A DNA stretch of 64,000 bases from CAYWIT01 sp964458415 (GTDB taxonomy: Bacteria > Pseudomonadota > Alphaproteobacteria > Micavibrionales > UBA2020), in NCBI GenBank assembly GCA_964458415.1, contig CAYWIT010000014.1, positions 1-64,000 on the forward strand. The letters are read 5' to 3'. Below the pieces are notes generated by a model. The model was not told where the DNA came from. It worked only from the letters and a program-made list of their open reading frames with translations, and ran no database searches. Position numbers and translations under genes: made by a program. Positions 7,074 to 16,808 of this stretch are shown piece after piece. Numbering within the stretch: the stretch's first letter is position 1; every line of letters starts with the position of its first letter.

Positions 7074-8624
7074 ATGACAAAACCGCACTTTTATATCACC
7101 ACGCCGATTTACTACGTGAATGACAAGCCGCATATCGGACATGCCTATACGACGATTGCGTGTGACGTTCTGGCACGCTTTAAAAGGCTGGACGGGTTTG
7201 AAGTCATGTTTCTGACCGGAACGGACGAGCATGGGCTGAAAATTTTGCAGACGGCGCAGAAGCAGGGGATCAGCCCGCAGGAACTGACAGACAAAGTCTC
7301 GGTCAATTTCCGTGATATGGGTACGCTGCTGGATGTTACGAACGACCAGTTTATCCGCACGACGGATCCTGCACATAAAAAGGCCGTGCAGGCGATCTGG
7401 CAGAAAATGGCGGCAGCGGGAGATATTTACCTTGATAAATATGCGGGTTGGTATGCGACACGGGATGAGGCTTTCTATGGCGAGGACGAGCTGACGACGG
7501 ATGCGGCAGGCAATAAATTCGGCCCGCACGGCGTACCGGTGGAATGGGTCGAGGAGGAGAGCTATTTTTTTCGTCTTTCAGGCTGGCAGGATCGCTTGCT
7601 GGATTTCTACGAGAAGCATCCGGACTTTATCCAGCCAGCGCATCGAAGAAACGAAGTGATCAGTTTTGTCAAGTCTGGCTTGCGGGATTTGTCTGTCAGC
7701 CGCACGACTTTTGACTGGGGTGTTAAAGTGCCGGATGATGAAAAGCACGTCATGTATGTGTGGGTCGATGCCTTGACGAATTATATCAGTGCGCTGGGCT
7801 TTCCGGATATGAATGCAGAGGCATTTAAAAAATTCTGGCCGGCGGATGTGCATATGGTAGGCAAGGATATTTTGCGTTTTCATGCCGTCTATTGGCCTGC
7901 ATTTTTGATGTCGGCAGGGATTGCGCCGCCTAAAACGGTTTTTGCGCATGGCTGGTGGATGAATGAAGGACAGAAAATGTCCAAATCGCTGGGAAATGTG
8001 ATTTCTCCGGTTGATCTCGTGCATACTTATGGTCTCGACCAGACTCGCTATTTCCTTATGCGTGAAGTGCCTTTTGGTAATGACGGAGACTTTTCACGTG
8101 CAGGCATGACGATGCGGATGAATGCCGAATTGGCCAATAATATCGGCAATCTTGTGCAGCGGACGCTTTCGCAGATCAACAAGAATTGTGAAGGCAAGGT
8201 GCCGCAACCGGGTGTTCTGGAGGATGCCGACAAAGCGCTGCTCCAAATCTGCGGACAGGAAATGCTGATTGCCATGCGGGCGGAAGCTGAAAAATTCCAG
8301 ATACATAAAGTTATCGAGGAAATTGTGTGTGTTGCCAGTGCGGCGAATATCTATATTGATGAACAGGCGCCATGGACATTGAAAAAGACGGATCAGGCGC
8401 GCATGGCAACCGTGCTTTATGTCCTTGCGGAAGCAATCCGCAATATTGGCATTGCTTTGCAGCCCTTTTGCCCGACGGCAGCGGGGAAGATTCTGGATCA
8501 GGTCGCAGTGACAGTGGACAGCCGTGACTTTTCTCATATGGGTTCAGCACATGCGCTTGTTGCAGGAACTTCTCTTCCGGTGCCCTCCGGGGTCTTTCCG
8601 CGCTATGTGGAGGAAGCTGCCTGA
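7074..8624 (+). CDS. metG: Methionyl-tRNA synthetase
   Basis: Class I synthetase charging initiator and elongator tRNA-Met. The HIGH-type motif is in NDKPHIGHAYTT near the N-terminus and KMSKS in QKMSKSLGNV about two thirds of the way along. The helical anticodon-binding domain follows. No zinc-knuckle cysteine set is seen and there is no C-terminal tRNA-binding (EMAP) domain, so it is the short form. The start ATG at 7074 has AAGGAA nine bases upstream; the ATG at 7065 sits too close to it. The final bases TGATG overlap the tatD start. Confidence 0.95.
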   Translation: MTKPHFYITTPIYYVNDKPHIGHAYTTIACDVLARFKRLDGFEVMFLTGTDEHGLKILQTAQKQGISPQELTDKVSVNFRDMGTLLDVTNDQFIRTTDPAHKKAVQAIWQKMAAAGDIYLDKYAGWYATRDEAFYGEDELTTDAAGNKFGPHGVPVEWVEEESYFFRLSGWQDRLLDFYEKHPDFIQPAHRRNEVISFVKSGLRDLSVSRTTFDWGVKVPDDEKHVMYVWVDALTNYISALGFPDMNAEAFKKFWPADVHMVGKDILRFHAVYWPAFLMSAGIAPPKTVFAHGWWMNEGQKMSKSLGNVISPVDLVHTYGLDQTRYFLMREVPFGNDGDFSRAGMTMRMNAELANNIGNLVQRTLSQINKNCEGKVPQPGVLEDADKALLQICGQEMLIAMRAEAEKFQIHKVIEEIVCVASAANIYIDEQAPWTLKKTDQARMATVLYVLAEAIRNIGIALQPFCPTAAGKILDQVAVTVDSRDFSHMGSAHALVAGTSLPVPSGVFPRYVEEAA

Positions 8625-9398
8625 TGTATCTAGTCGACAGTCATTGTCATCTGGATTATCCGGACTTCGCGGAAGAAGGTGTTGATGCTGTTGTCGCGCG
8701 GGCGCGCTCGGCCGGTGTCGGGTATTTATTGACGATTTGTACGCAAATCTCCGCGTTCCCCCTTTATTTCCTGCACGGTCGGAACGCATCCGCATCATGT
8801 TGTAGAGGCGAAAGAGATAAATATTACTTGTGATGAGCTTGTCGCTTTAACAAAAAATCCAAAAGTCGTGGGTATTGGCGAGACGGGTCTGGATTATTAT
8901 TACAACCATTCCCCCGCTGCCGCGCAGCAAAAGTGCTTTGCGACGCATATCGAGGCCGCTTGTAAAACGGATTTGCCGTTGGTAATTCATACGCGCGATG
9001 CTGATGATGATACCATTCGTATTATGCGTGAATCAGGACAAGGCAAAGCGCGTGGTGTCATGCATTGTTTTAGCGGGGGGCTCAAGCTGGCCGAGCAATC
9101 TCTGGATCTTGGCTTTTACATTTCCTTTTCCGGGATCGTGACTTTTAAAAAAGCGGAAGAGTTGCGCGAGGTTGTCAGATACGTTCCGCTCAATCGTCTT
9201 CTAGTGGAAACAGACAGCCCCTATCTGGCGCCAATCCCCCATCGGGGCAAACGGAATGAACCGGCATATGTTGCGCATACGGCGCAGATGATGGCGGAAC
9301 TGAAGGGGGTATCCATTGAAACTCTGGCAGAGATGACAACGCAGAATTTCTTTACGCTTTTTAACAAGGCGCAACAACCGCAAGAGGCCGGGGCATGA
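8624..9398 (+). pseudogene. tatD: TatD-family DNase, broken by a small out-of-frame deletion
   Basis: TatD proteins are metal-dependent 3'-5' exonucleases/deoxyribonucleases of the amidohydrolase superfamily. The first frame begins well (DSHCHLDYPDF, metal ligands) but after ICTQISAFP goes off and stops at 8833. The other frame resumes at about 8780 with CTVGTHPHH and runs on through GIGETGLDYYY, HCFSGG and ETDSPYLAP to 9398. Normal family members have roughly ten more residues between the two halves, so a loss of some 30-odd bases not divisible by three explains it. All metal-binding motifs survive. Either a recent null mutation or an assembly error. The start overlaps the metG stop and the end overlaps the next gene (ATGA), so the operon is otherwise intact. 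Confidence 0.88.
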
Positions 9399-10180
9399 AG
9401 GTGACAGTTCTCGGCAGCGGCGCTTCTTTGGGCACTCCCGCTGCGGGCGGGTTCTGGGGAAAATGCGATCCGGCAGAACCGCGCAATCAGCGAACCCGTG
9501 CTTCGATTTTTGTCGAAACAAAAATGACCAGTCTTTTGGTGGACGCGACATGTGATTTGAGAACGCATCTTAATCAAATCGGCGTCAAAAAACTTGATGG
9601 TGTTCTGATCAGTCATGCGCATTCGGATCATGTCAATGGTGTCGATGACTTGCGGGTGCTAGCCTATCATAACAACAACGCGATTGATCTTTACAGCAAT
9701 CAGGAAACGCTGGATGAAATGGACAGGCGCTGGCCATACCTGTTCAAAAGTTCGGCAGAGGGTGTCTATGTCGAGTTTCTGCGTAAAAACCAGATTGAAA
9801 ACTATCAAAAATTCCAGATCGGCGACATCGACGTGGAGAGCTTCGCGCAGGATCATACGACCTGCACTTCTCTGGGATTTCGCTTTGGAGATTTTGCCTA
9901 CAGTGTTGACGTTGCAGCCCTCAACGAGAAGTCTGTAAATGCGCTTAAGGGGGTGGAGGTCTGGATTGTTGATGCCGCCAGTTATCATCGGGATACGGTG
10001 ATGACGCATGCAAATTTAAAACGGGTGCAGGAGTGGGTGGATATTATCAAGCCGAAGATGACCTATTTGACTGTTCTGACGACGCATATGGATTATAAAA
10101 CTCTCTGTGACGAGCTGCCGCTTCATATCCGTCCCGCCTGGGATGGGTTGGAGATTGATACAGAAAGCAATATGCGGTGA
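9395..10180 (+). CDS. Metallo-beta-lactamase-fold hydrolase, PhnP-like
   Basis: A cytosolic MBL-fold hydrolase resembling PhnP (cyclic phosphodiesterase) and related proteins commonly found after tatD. It begins with the glycine-rich GSGASLGTP strand-loop and carries the metal motif SHAHSDH (about residues 70-76), a later His in QDHTTCTSLGF, Asp in YSVDVAAL and a terminal LTTHMDY. At 261 residues it has the expected length. The substrate cannot be told from sequence; cyclic phosphate esters are a reasonable guess from the family. Coupled to tatD by an ATGA overlap; converges with the chemoreceptor gene 17 bases on. Confidence 0.85.
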   Translation: MKVTVLGSGASLGTPAAGGFWGKCDPAEPRNQRTRASIFVETKMTSLLVDATCDLRTHLNQIGVKKLDGVLISHAHSDHVNGVDDLRVLAYHNNNAIDLYSNQETLDEMDRRWPYLFKSSAEGVYVEFLRKNQIENYQKFQIGDIDVESFAQDHTTCTSLGFRFGDFAYSVDVAALNEKSVNALKGVEVWIVDAASYHRDTVMTHANLKRVQEWVDIIKPKMTYLTVLTTHMDYKTLCDELPLHIRPAWDGLEIDTESNMR

Positions 10181-10197
10181 AACCGATGCCGGGTTTG

Positions 10198-12273
10198 CTA
10201 TGCCGTTGTCACGGCTTGCAGGAAGCGCCGGATTTCCTCGGTTAGCGTTTTAAATTTTAGAGAAAGCTCCTCGGTATTTTTTTGCAGGGCGAGGGCTACC
10301 TCGCTTGTTTTCTCCGCTGCTGTGTTAACGATAAATATGTTTTTAGAGACATCATCCGTTTTGTGCGCGGTTCTTTGAATATTGTCATTTACGTTATTGG
10401 CGACAACGCTTTGTTCCTCAATCGTGCCCGCGATGGATGTAGCGACTTTTTTCATTGTGGTCATGCCATTGTCGATGGATTTTATCGCCTCGACAGTATT
10501 ATTGGTAGCGTCTTGCATTTCCCTGATTTGCAGGGAAATATTTTCAGTTGCTTTTGTTGTCTGCTGGGCAAGATTTTTGACCTCTGAAGCGACAACGGCA
10601 AAGCCTTTTCCGGCCTCGCCGGCTCTGGCAGCTTCAATGGTTGCGTTGAGAGCCAGCAGGTTTGTCTGTTCGGCAACATCATTAATGAGCTTGATAATCT
10701 CACCAACATCAACGGCTTTTCTGGCCAATAGCTCAATCGCGCCATTGGTTCTGTCAACGTCCTGTGAAACAAGATTTGTTGTATCAACCGACTGTGTGAC
10801 TTGCTTGTTGATGTCCTGAATCGAGCTGGAAAACTCGTTAATGGCGGAAGCGATAGTTTGTATGTTGTCGGCGGCTTCTTCGGCGGCCTGTCTTGCGTGG
10901 GTGCTTTTTTCCTTGCTGTTATCCGCGCTGTCAAGCAGGGAGACAGATAGTTTTTGCAGGTCATTGACGACATTTTCAACGGCCTCAATAACATTTGTCA
11001 CTGTCGCGTTAAAATTTGCAGAGAGTGATTCTACCATCTGACGGCGTTTTTCTTTTTCTGCCTGTTCCGATTTCTGGGCTTCCGCCAGTGCGGCTGCCTG
11101 AATAAAGTTGTCACGAAAAACAGACATTGCGCGGATCATATCGCCAATTTCATCGCAAAGCGACGTTTCCGGGATTTGGGTCTCGTAATCGCCCTTGGAA
11201 AGGGTGCGCATGGCTTTTGTGACAATGTTAAGCGGTCCGACGATATTTCTCAGGATTTGGCGCAAAAGCAGCAGTGAAACGGTAATCAGGACAATCAGGG
11301 CAAGCAGGCAAGACCAGAGAACATTTCTGCTGAACTTATAGGTATCAGCCGCCGCTTTTGTGATTGTATCGGTTAATGAATCTTCCATTGTTTTCATGAG
11401 GTTTATTTTTTGACTGGCCAAGGCAAACCAGTCTTCGCTGGTGATTTCCGGCAAGGATTCTCCATCAGCTTCCAGTATTTGATTGCGGATGCCAGTAACT
11501 TTTTTAACAGCTTCGTTATTCTGAAGCTCTGTAGCCAGCATTTTTGCGGCATCATCGGCGTGCCCCATATACATATGCGCCAGAAGCTCCTGCTCTTTGC
11601 CGAGAATCTGCAGTTTATGGATTTCCTGTTCGAGAATATGTCCTCTTTCGAGGGCGGCAGCAATCAGGGCGCGCTCTTGCCCCACGCGCTCTTTTTCTTC
11701 AAGAAAATCAATGTAGGTAATAATTTTTGATACGGCTTCGCCGTGGTCGCTATGCGAAGAAATTTCCGCAATCGAATGTAAAAGCTGGGCATTGAGCTGT
11801 GTATAATAACGGATAATGTCTTGTGACTTTGCTTCAGAGCCGAATACAGCCTGTCTGATATCTGACATTTTGTTGATGGTTTTATCAATGTGCTCTCTTT
11901 CTTCGTCGGCATGATTGTTAATGGTACGAAGTTCTGCTTTGTTTTTTTCAATATAATTGTCGAATTCAGCATGTTTTTTATCTGTGTTTTGTCGCTGTTC
12001 AAGAAGCTTTGTTTTTTGTTCTGCCGAAGCATGGTCTGCCCCTGCGGCGCTCAGATACAAAGCAGTGAGGCCACGTTCTCTTTGGATTTCATGAACAAGA
12101 CTGCTGGAAGCAATCGCATATCCGGACATCAACATGGTGTGCTGGGCGCTGATATATTCCTGATAGCGCAAAAACATGGTATATCCGGAAAGATAAATCA
12201 TGGCGACAAGTGGCAGGCTGAAGACAAGTAATATTTTTTGGCCAACCCGGAGCTTGCAGAGCGTGTTTTTCAT
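10198..12273 (-). CDS. Methyl-accepting chemotaxis protein with NIT sensor domain
   Basis: A transmembrane chemoreceptor. A first membrane segment (about 13-35) is followed by a long helical periplasmic sensor with the NIT signature EIQRERGLTALYLS; NIT domains are associated with nitrate/nitrite sensing in characterised members. A second membrane segment (WSCLLALIVLITVSLLLL, about 315-335), a HAMP linker (GPLNIVTKAMRTLSKGDY) and a cytoplasmic signalling coiled coil follow, with the conserved hairpin tip QTNLLALNATIEAARAGE that contacts CheA/CheW. No CheR-binding C-terminal pentapeptide of the NWETF kind is present. It stands alone here; its presence implies chemotaxis machinery elsewhere. About 158 AT-rich bases separate it from pepN. 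Confidence 0.92.
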   Translation of the reverse strand: MKNTLCKLRVGQKILLVFSLPLVAMIYLSGYTMFLRYQEYISAQHTMLMSGYAIASSSLVHEIQRERGLTALYLSAAGADHASAEQKTKLLEQRQNTDKKHAEFDNYIEKNKAELRTINNHADEEREHIDKTINKMSDIRQAVFGSEAKSQDIIRYYTQLNAQLLHSIAEISSHSDHGEAVSKIITYIDFLEEKERVGQERALIAAALERGHILEQEIHKLQILGKEQELLAHMYMGHADDAAKMLATELQNNEAVKKVTGIRNQILEADGESLPEITSEDWFALASQKINLMKTMEDSLTDTITKAAADTYKFSRNVLWSCLLALIVLITVSLLLLRQILRNIVGPLNIVTKAMRTLSKGDYETQIPETSLCDEIGDMIRAMSVFRDNFIQAAALAEAQKSEQAEKEKRRQMVESLSANFNATVTNVIEAVENVVNDLQKLSVSLLDSADNSKEKSTHARQAAEEAADNIQTIASAINEFSSSIQDINKQVTQSVDTTNLVSQDVDRTNGAIELLARKAVDVGEIIKLINDVAEQTNLLALNATIEAARAGEAGKGFAVVASEVKNLAQQTTKATENISLQIREMQDATNNTVEAIKSIDNGMTTMKKVATSIAGTIEEQSVVANNVNDNIQRTAHKTDDVSKNIFIVNTAAEKTSEVALALQKNTEELSLKFKTLTEEIRRFLQAVTTA

Positions 12274-12431
12274 TTTCCTGAACCCTGAATAAGATAGTAT
12301 TCACTTCGGCCATTCTAGGAAGGTCAGTATTTAAAAAAGCTTAAAATAGTTGTTACTTGCAAAAGAAATACAAGACAAAAGTGGTGCTGTTTAAAGTAAA
12401 GGCCTGCGGCAAGCAGGGTTATGGCTGGCGT

Positions 12432-15167
12432 TTATTTTTTTGCGGTATTTTTGAACTGTGCCACAGCCGAGGTTTTTGGCGGTGCCGTTCCCAGCGCCTT
12501 GCCGAGGATTTCGCGGAGGCCTGAATCGAGGTTCGGCGTTTCCATGATGCGCTGCATTTGTTCGATCATCAGGGCTTGCCGCTCATTGTCATAGCGCTTG
12601 AACTGGCCAAGACGTCCGGCAAGACCGGCAGCGACATGCGGGTTGATATCGTTCATCTCGATAATGACATTGGCCAGAAAGGCGTAACCAGAACCGTCCT
12701 TGCTGTGGAAGATAGTCGGATTTCCACCGAGAAATCCGCCGATCAGGGCGCGAACCTTGTTCGGATTGGTTTTATCGTAAGCCTCGTGTTCCATCATGGA
12801 TTTGACACGCCCCAGAACGTCGCCGTGCGGGATGGCGGCTTGTAGCTGCAGCCATTTGTCAATCAGGGTGTTGTTGTCTTTATACTGAGTATAAAAATCT
12901 GCAAGGGCTTGCTCGGCCGACATTTTTGATTCGTCAGATGTCATACGCGAGAGAACTGACAATGCAGCAAGCTTTTCCGTCATGTTCCTGGAGGCGTGGT
13001 ATTGCGCGAGCGTTATATCGATGTTGGCAGGTGTTTCGAGTTTGCCGAGAAAGCCAAGGCAGAGGTTATGCAGCTCACGCCTGCCGACCTGTTCGGGGAC
13101 AACATTATAGGCCTCACCGGCTGGGGCAATGGTTTCTTTAAACAGGTGCTTGAAATCCTCGTGGAATTCTTCCGCCAGAGTCCTGCGCATGAAATGAAGC
13201 ACGGCATTGACGGCATCGGGATCAACGACTTTTTGATCCTGTACGATCAGGCTATAGGCAGGAAGTTGCAGAATGCGGGCGCTGAAGGCCAGATCACCGT
13301 CCAGAGCCAAAGCCAGATTATCGGCATAGGCAAAAAGAAAGGACTGCCCCAGATGAAGGTCTTCGCCATTTTGATAGTCCTCGATCAGGCGATGAATGGT
13401 TTTGAGCATAAAACGTTCTGTCGCTTCATATTTATTGAAGGCATCGGAGTCGTGCTGCATGCGGAAGAGGAGCTCGTCATCTGTCGGTTGTGTCGTGATT
13501 TTGACCGGGGCGGAGAAACCGCGCAGGACAGAAGGCACGACAGGGCCGCTGACGTTTTCAAATATGAAGTCCTGCGTTGCCTGCGTCAGATGCAGGATTC
13601 TTGTTTTTTCCGGCAAGGCGTCATTTCCGCTCTCGCTGATCAGGCCGACGGCGACAGGGATGTGCAGGGGTTGCTTATCCTTCTGGTCCGCAGTGGGGGG
13701 CGTATTCTGCGTGAGCGTCAGCGTGTAGGTTTTTGCGGCATCATCGTATTTCCCGCTGTAGGAAATTTCAGGCGTGCCGGACTGGCTGTACCAGCGCCTG
13801 AACTGCGTGAGGTCAAGGCCGGAAACTTCTTCCATTACATTGACGAAATCGTCGCATGTGACGGCCTGTCCGTCGAAACGGTCAAAATAGGTATCCATGG
13901 ACGCGCGCCAGGTGGTCTCGCCCATCATCGTATGCAGCATGCCCAGAACGTGTGAGCCTTTGGTATAAATCGTGCCGCTGTAGATGTTGTTGAATTCCTC
14001 GACACGGTCAGGGCGGATCGGGTGTGCCATCGGGCCGGAATCTTCCATGAATTGCCCGATGCGCAGCTCGTTCGCATCATCGATCGTCTGGATTTTTTCG
14101 GAGTGCATGTCTGAAGTAAACTGCCGGTCACGCAAGACGGTCAGCCCTTCCTTGAGCGTCAGCTCGAACCAGTCGCGCACAGTGACGCGGTCACCCGTCC
14201 AGTTGTGGAAATATTCATGGCCGATGACGGCTTCGATGGCGGTCAGTTCGGCATCGGTCGATGTTTCCGGGCTGCCGACAAGATAGGAGACGTTGAAAAC
14301 ATTGAGGCCCTTGTTTTCCATCGCGCCGGCATTGAATTTATCAACGGCGACGACATGAAAACAATCAAGATCGTATTCACGCCCATAGCGTTCTTCATCC
14401 CACTTCATCGAGCGTTTGATGGATTCCATGGCCCAAGTGATTTTGTCCTCGTATCCCGGCTGGACAAAAATACGCAAGGCAACATCGCGGCCGGACATGG
14501 TCGTGAATTTGTCCTCCAGCACCTTCATGTCGCCGGCAACAACTGCAAACAGATAGCTGGGTTTTGGCCATGGATCATTCCAGGTAATGCTGTGTGTACC
14601 GTTGTTGTGTTTATGTGTGGCGGCATAATCCCCATTGCCGTTGGAAAGCAGGATCGGGAATTTCTTCTCGTCAGCCGCAAGGCTGACCGTAAATTTTGTC
14701 AGGTTGTCGGGCCTGTCGAGGAAGTAGCTAATGCGGCGAAAGCCCTGTGCTTCGCATTGGGAGCAGAGAATATCTCCTGCCATATAGATGCCGGAAAGTT
14801 TTGTGTTTTCCGTGGGACAGATTTCGGTCACGATTTCCAAGGCAAAGGGATGGTCCGGGGGGCGTTTCAATATCAGGTGTTTGTCCGTAACGACATATTC
14901 CTGCGGGTCAAGATGGCGTAGTTTTCCGTTTTCGACGATCTGCAGGGATTTCAGGGCGATATCTTCGCCATCCAGCACCAGCGGTCCACCGACATCCGGC
15001 ATATCCGGATTGCGCTTGACCCAGATGCGGCTATGCACGACTGTTTTCATTTCGTCCAGCGTAATGCGTACATTGGCTTCGGGGATTTTATATTCCGGCG
15101 CGCGATAATCGTCACGAAGCAGGGGATTGCGGTCAGGGTGGAATAGATAATCTTTTTTTGCGGCCAT
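12432..15167 (-). CDS. pepN: Aminopeptidase N (M1 family)
   Basis: A large cytosolic zinc aminopeptidase that releases N-terminal residues from peptides. The exopeptidase motif GAMEN is seen in FNAGAMENKGLN, and the zinc site HEYFHNWTGDRVTVRDWFEL shows HExxH and the third Glu ligand 18 residues on. Its roughly 911 residues match the E. coli-type (four-domain) PepN with C-terminal superhelix. The ATG at 15167 is chosen because GAGGA lies nine bases upstream; a GTG six bases earlier is too near that site. Single gene, facing away from the F0 operon by about 145 bases. Confidence 0.95.
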   Translation of the reverse strand: MAAKKDYLFHPDRNPLLRDDYRAPEYKIPEANVRITLDEMKTVVHSRIWVKRNPDMPDVGGPLVLDGEDIALKSLQIVENGKLRHLDPQEYVVTDKHLILKRPPDHPFALEIVTEICPTENTKLSGIYMAGDILCSQCEAQGFRRISYFLDRPDNLTKFTVSLAADEKKFPILLSNGNGDYAATHKHNNGTHSITWNDPWPKPSYLFAVVAGDMKVLEDKFTTMSGRDVALRIFVQPGYEDKITWAMESIKRSMKWDEERYGREYDLDCFHVVAVDKFNAGAMENKGLNVFNVSYLVGSPETSTDAELTAIEAVIGHEYFHNWTGDRVTVRDWFELTLKEGLTVLRDRQFTSDMHSEKIQTIDDANELRIGQFMEDSGPMAHPIRPDRVEEFNNIYSGTIYTKGSHVLGMLHTMMGETTWRASMDTYFDRFDGQAVTCDDFVNVMEEVSGLDLTQFRRWYSQSGTPEISYSGKYDDAAKTYTLTLTQNTPPTADQKDKQPLHIPVAVGLISESGNDALPEKTRILHLTQATQDFIFENVSGPVVPSVLRGFSAPVKITTQPTDDELLFRMQHDSDAFNKYEATERFMLKTIHRLIEDYQNGEDLHLGQSFLFAYADNLALALDGDLAFSARILQLPAYSLIVQDQKVVDPDAVNAVLHFMRRTLAEEFHEDFKHLFKETIAPAGEAYNVVPEQVGRRELHNLCLGFLGKLETPANIDITLAQYHASRNMTEKLAALSVLSRMTSDESKMSAEQALADFYTQYKDNNTLIDKWLQLQAAIPHGDVLGRVKSMMEHEAYDKTNPNKVRALIGGFLGGNPTIFHSKDGSGYAFLANVIIEMNDINPHVAAGLAGRLGQFKRYDNERQALMIEQMQRIMETPNLDSGLREILGKALGTAPPKTSAVAQFKNTAKK

Positions 15168-15312
15168 AATCACGCATCCTCATTTTTTTTCTGGAGGAGT
15201 AAGTTTAATTTAACAGAAAGCTGCTGTCAACGCATCTTATGCGTAATATTATTACAATGAATCACCAAATGTCATGCAATACAGATATTGGTACGGAAGA
15301 GGTCACGTCCGC

Positions 15313-15813
15313 CTAGTGTAATTTTTGCGCAATTTCCGCGATGGACTCGTCAACCAGTTTTGCGCCGCGCTTGCCCATGGCGTCCTGCAGGATTTTTTCT
15401 GCGCTGCGTGCGGCGATGTCCGCTGCTTGGTGCTGCAATTCCTGTACGGCGGAAGATTCTGCCCGTGAAATACGCTCCAGAAGCTGTGCTTCCTTGCGTT
15501 TCAGTGTCTCTTCCAGCTTGCGTTCCGCTTCTTTTCCCAGACGTTCGGCGATCTGACCGGCGTTATCGATGATCTGCTGCGCGGTCTGGATGGCGTCACG
15601 ATGTTTTTTTTGTGTGTCAGAAAGGAGATCCTGTGCCTCAATACGCAGACGCTCGGCTTCTTCCAGATCAGCCTTGATGCGCGCCGTTCGTTTATCCAGC
15701 ATGTCGAGCAGAGGGGTGCGGCCCTTTTTAAAGGCGACGATAACGAACAGTATTGTCGCGAGCAGAACCCAGAAATGCGTATCGCCAAATAAACCGGTAT
15801 GTTCAGCAGCCAT
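15313..15813 (-). CDS. atpF: ATP synthase F0 subunit b
   Basis: Peripheral stalk subunit. A single N-terminal membrane helix (FWVLLATILFVIVAF) leads into a long charged helix with repeated Glu/Lys/Gln heptads (about residues 40-150) that dimerises with b' and ties F1 to subunit a. The 166-residue length is typical. Last gene of the F0 operon, two bases after b'. Confidence 0.93.
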   Translation of the reverse strand: MAAEHTGLFGDTHFWVLLATILFVIVAFKKGRTPLLDMLDKRTARIKADLEEAERLRIEAQDLLSDTQKKHRDAIQTAQQIIDNAGQIAERLGKEAERKLEETLKRKEAQLLERISRAESSAVQELQHQAADIAARSAEKILQDAMGKRGAKLVDESIAEIAQKLH

Positions 15814-15815
15814 GA

Positions 15816-16514
15816 TTATCCCTTCTGCATTTCTGTCAGGACGACTTTTTTAGCGTCAGCCTTGCTGATCTGTACATCGGCAATCCTGGCCACCATTTCC
15901 ACGGCCACTTCGGCGGAAATATCGGCAAGTGAGTTGAGCGCCTCTTCGCGGGCCTTGGCGATGTTTTGCTCGGCGATGGAAATACGCTTGCGGGCGTTTT
16001 CCATGAAGCCTGCATTTTCAGCGGTGGCTTTATCATTCAAGGCCTGTTCCGATTTCGACAGGATCTCCTGCGCTTCGGTTTGCGCTTTGGCCAGAGAGGC
16101 CTCATAGGCTGTCTGGACTTTTTCCGCCTCTTCATTCAATTGCTGTGCGCGGTTCAGGTTTCCCGTACGTTGTGTCTGGCGCATATCCAGCACTTCATTA
16201 ATACGGGGCAGGGCAATTTTCGACATGAGGGTGTAGAGGACGGCAAAAGAGACGAACAGCCAGAAAATCTGGCTGGGATAAGTGGTGGTATCAAGCTGTG
16301 GAAAGCCGAGTTTTTCTTCTGTGCCTTCATGAGCGGTTGCGGTTTCCGCAGACATGTCTTCAGGGGCTGGTATGGAATCTTCCGTTGCCAAAATGCCAGC
16401 CGGGATATCATCTTCCGCCCAGGCAGGAGAAGCCTGAAATGACGTCATCATCAGGATGGCGGCAATGGCTCCGGCAAGACTGAACAGGGCAATACCCGAC
16501 TGGCTTTTCAACAT
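15816..16514 (-). CDS. atpG: ATP synthase F0 subunit b'
   Basis: The second, diverged b subunit found in alphaproteobacteria, cyanobacteria and plastids, which pairs with b in the peripheral stalk. The membrane helix is SQIFWLFVSFAVLYTLM (about residues 81-97), followed by the typical PRINEVLDMRQ and a long coiled coil. At 232 residues it is longer than most b' subunits because of an N-terminal extension of about 75 residues that looks like a secretory signal (ALFSLAGAIAAILMM, cleavage near AWA-ED) plus an acidic linker. If cleaved, the mature protein would carry a periplasmic acidic tail. Lies 24 bases after atpE. Confidence 0.92.
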   Translation of the reverse strand: MLKSQSGIALFSLAGAIAAILMMTSFQASPAWAEDDIPAGILATEDSIPAPEDMSAETATAHEGTEEKLGFPQLDTTTYPSQIFWLFVSFAVLYTLMSKIALPRINEVLDMRQTQRTGNLNRAQQLNEEAEKVQTAYEASLAKAQTEAQEILSKSEQALNDKATAENAGFMENARKRISIAEQNIAKAREEALNSLADISAEVAVEMVARIADVQISKADAKKVVLTEMQKG

Positions 16515-16538
16515 GATTTATCCGTTTTCCGTCGTTGT

Positions 16539-16766
16539 TTAGAACATGAACAGAATAAGCAGGGCGATAACAAGCGCGAAGAGGGCAATTGCCTCGACCA
16601 GCGCAAAGTAGAACAGGCCAGTGCCTTTGACCTGATCGGCAACCGAGGGGTTGCGGCCAATGGCTGAAATAATGCTGGAGAACAGCATGCCGAGGCCGAT
16701 GCCCACGCCGAGGAGTGGGATTACCGCGATGCCGGCGCCGATCAGTTTTGCAGCTTCTACTTCCAT
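16539..16766 (-). CDS. atpE: ATP synthase F0 subunit c
   Basis: A 75-residue hairpin of two membrane helices forming the rotor ring. The polar loop is GRNPS and the ion-binding carboxylate is the Glu in FALVEAIALFAL. The first helix lacks the Gln/Ser pattern of sodium-driven rings (GIAVIPLLGVGIGLGML), so proton coupling is most likely. Ends with a run of hydrophobic residues typical of the family. Confidence 0.95.
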   Translation of the reverse strand: MEVEAAKLIGAGIAVIPLLGVGIGLGMLFSSIISAIGRNPSVADQVKGTGLFYFALVEAIALFALVIALLILFMF

Positions 16767-16808
16767 TTTGTATTTCCTTTTTTGGTTTGTGTTGAAGTTG
16801 TTTGAATC

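Noticed and set aside
12996..13955. 319-codon open frame on + inside pepN
   Set aside because: Antisense shadow of pepN; no ribosome site and no family likeness.
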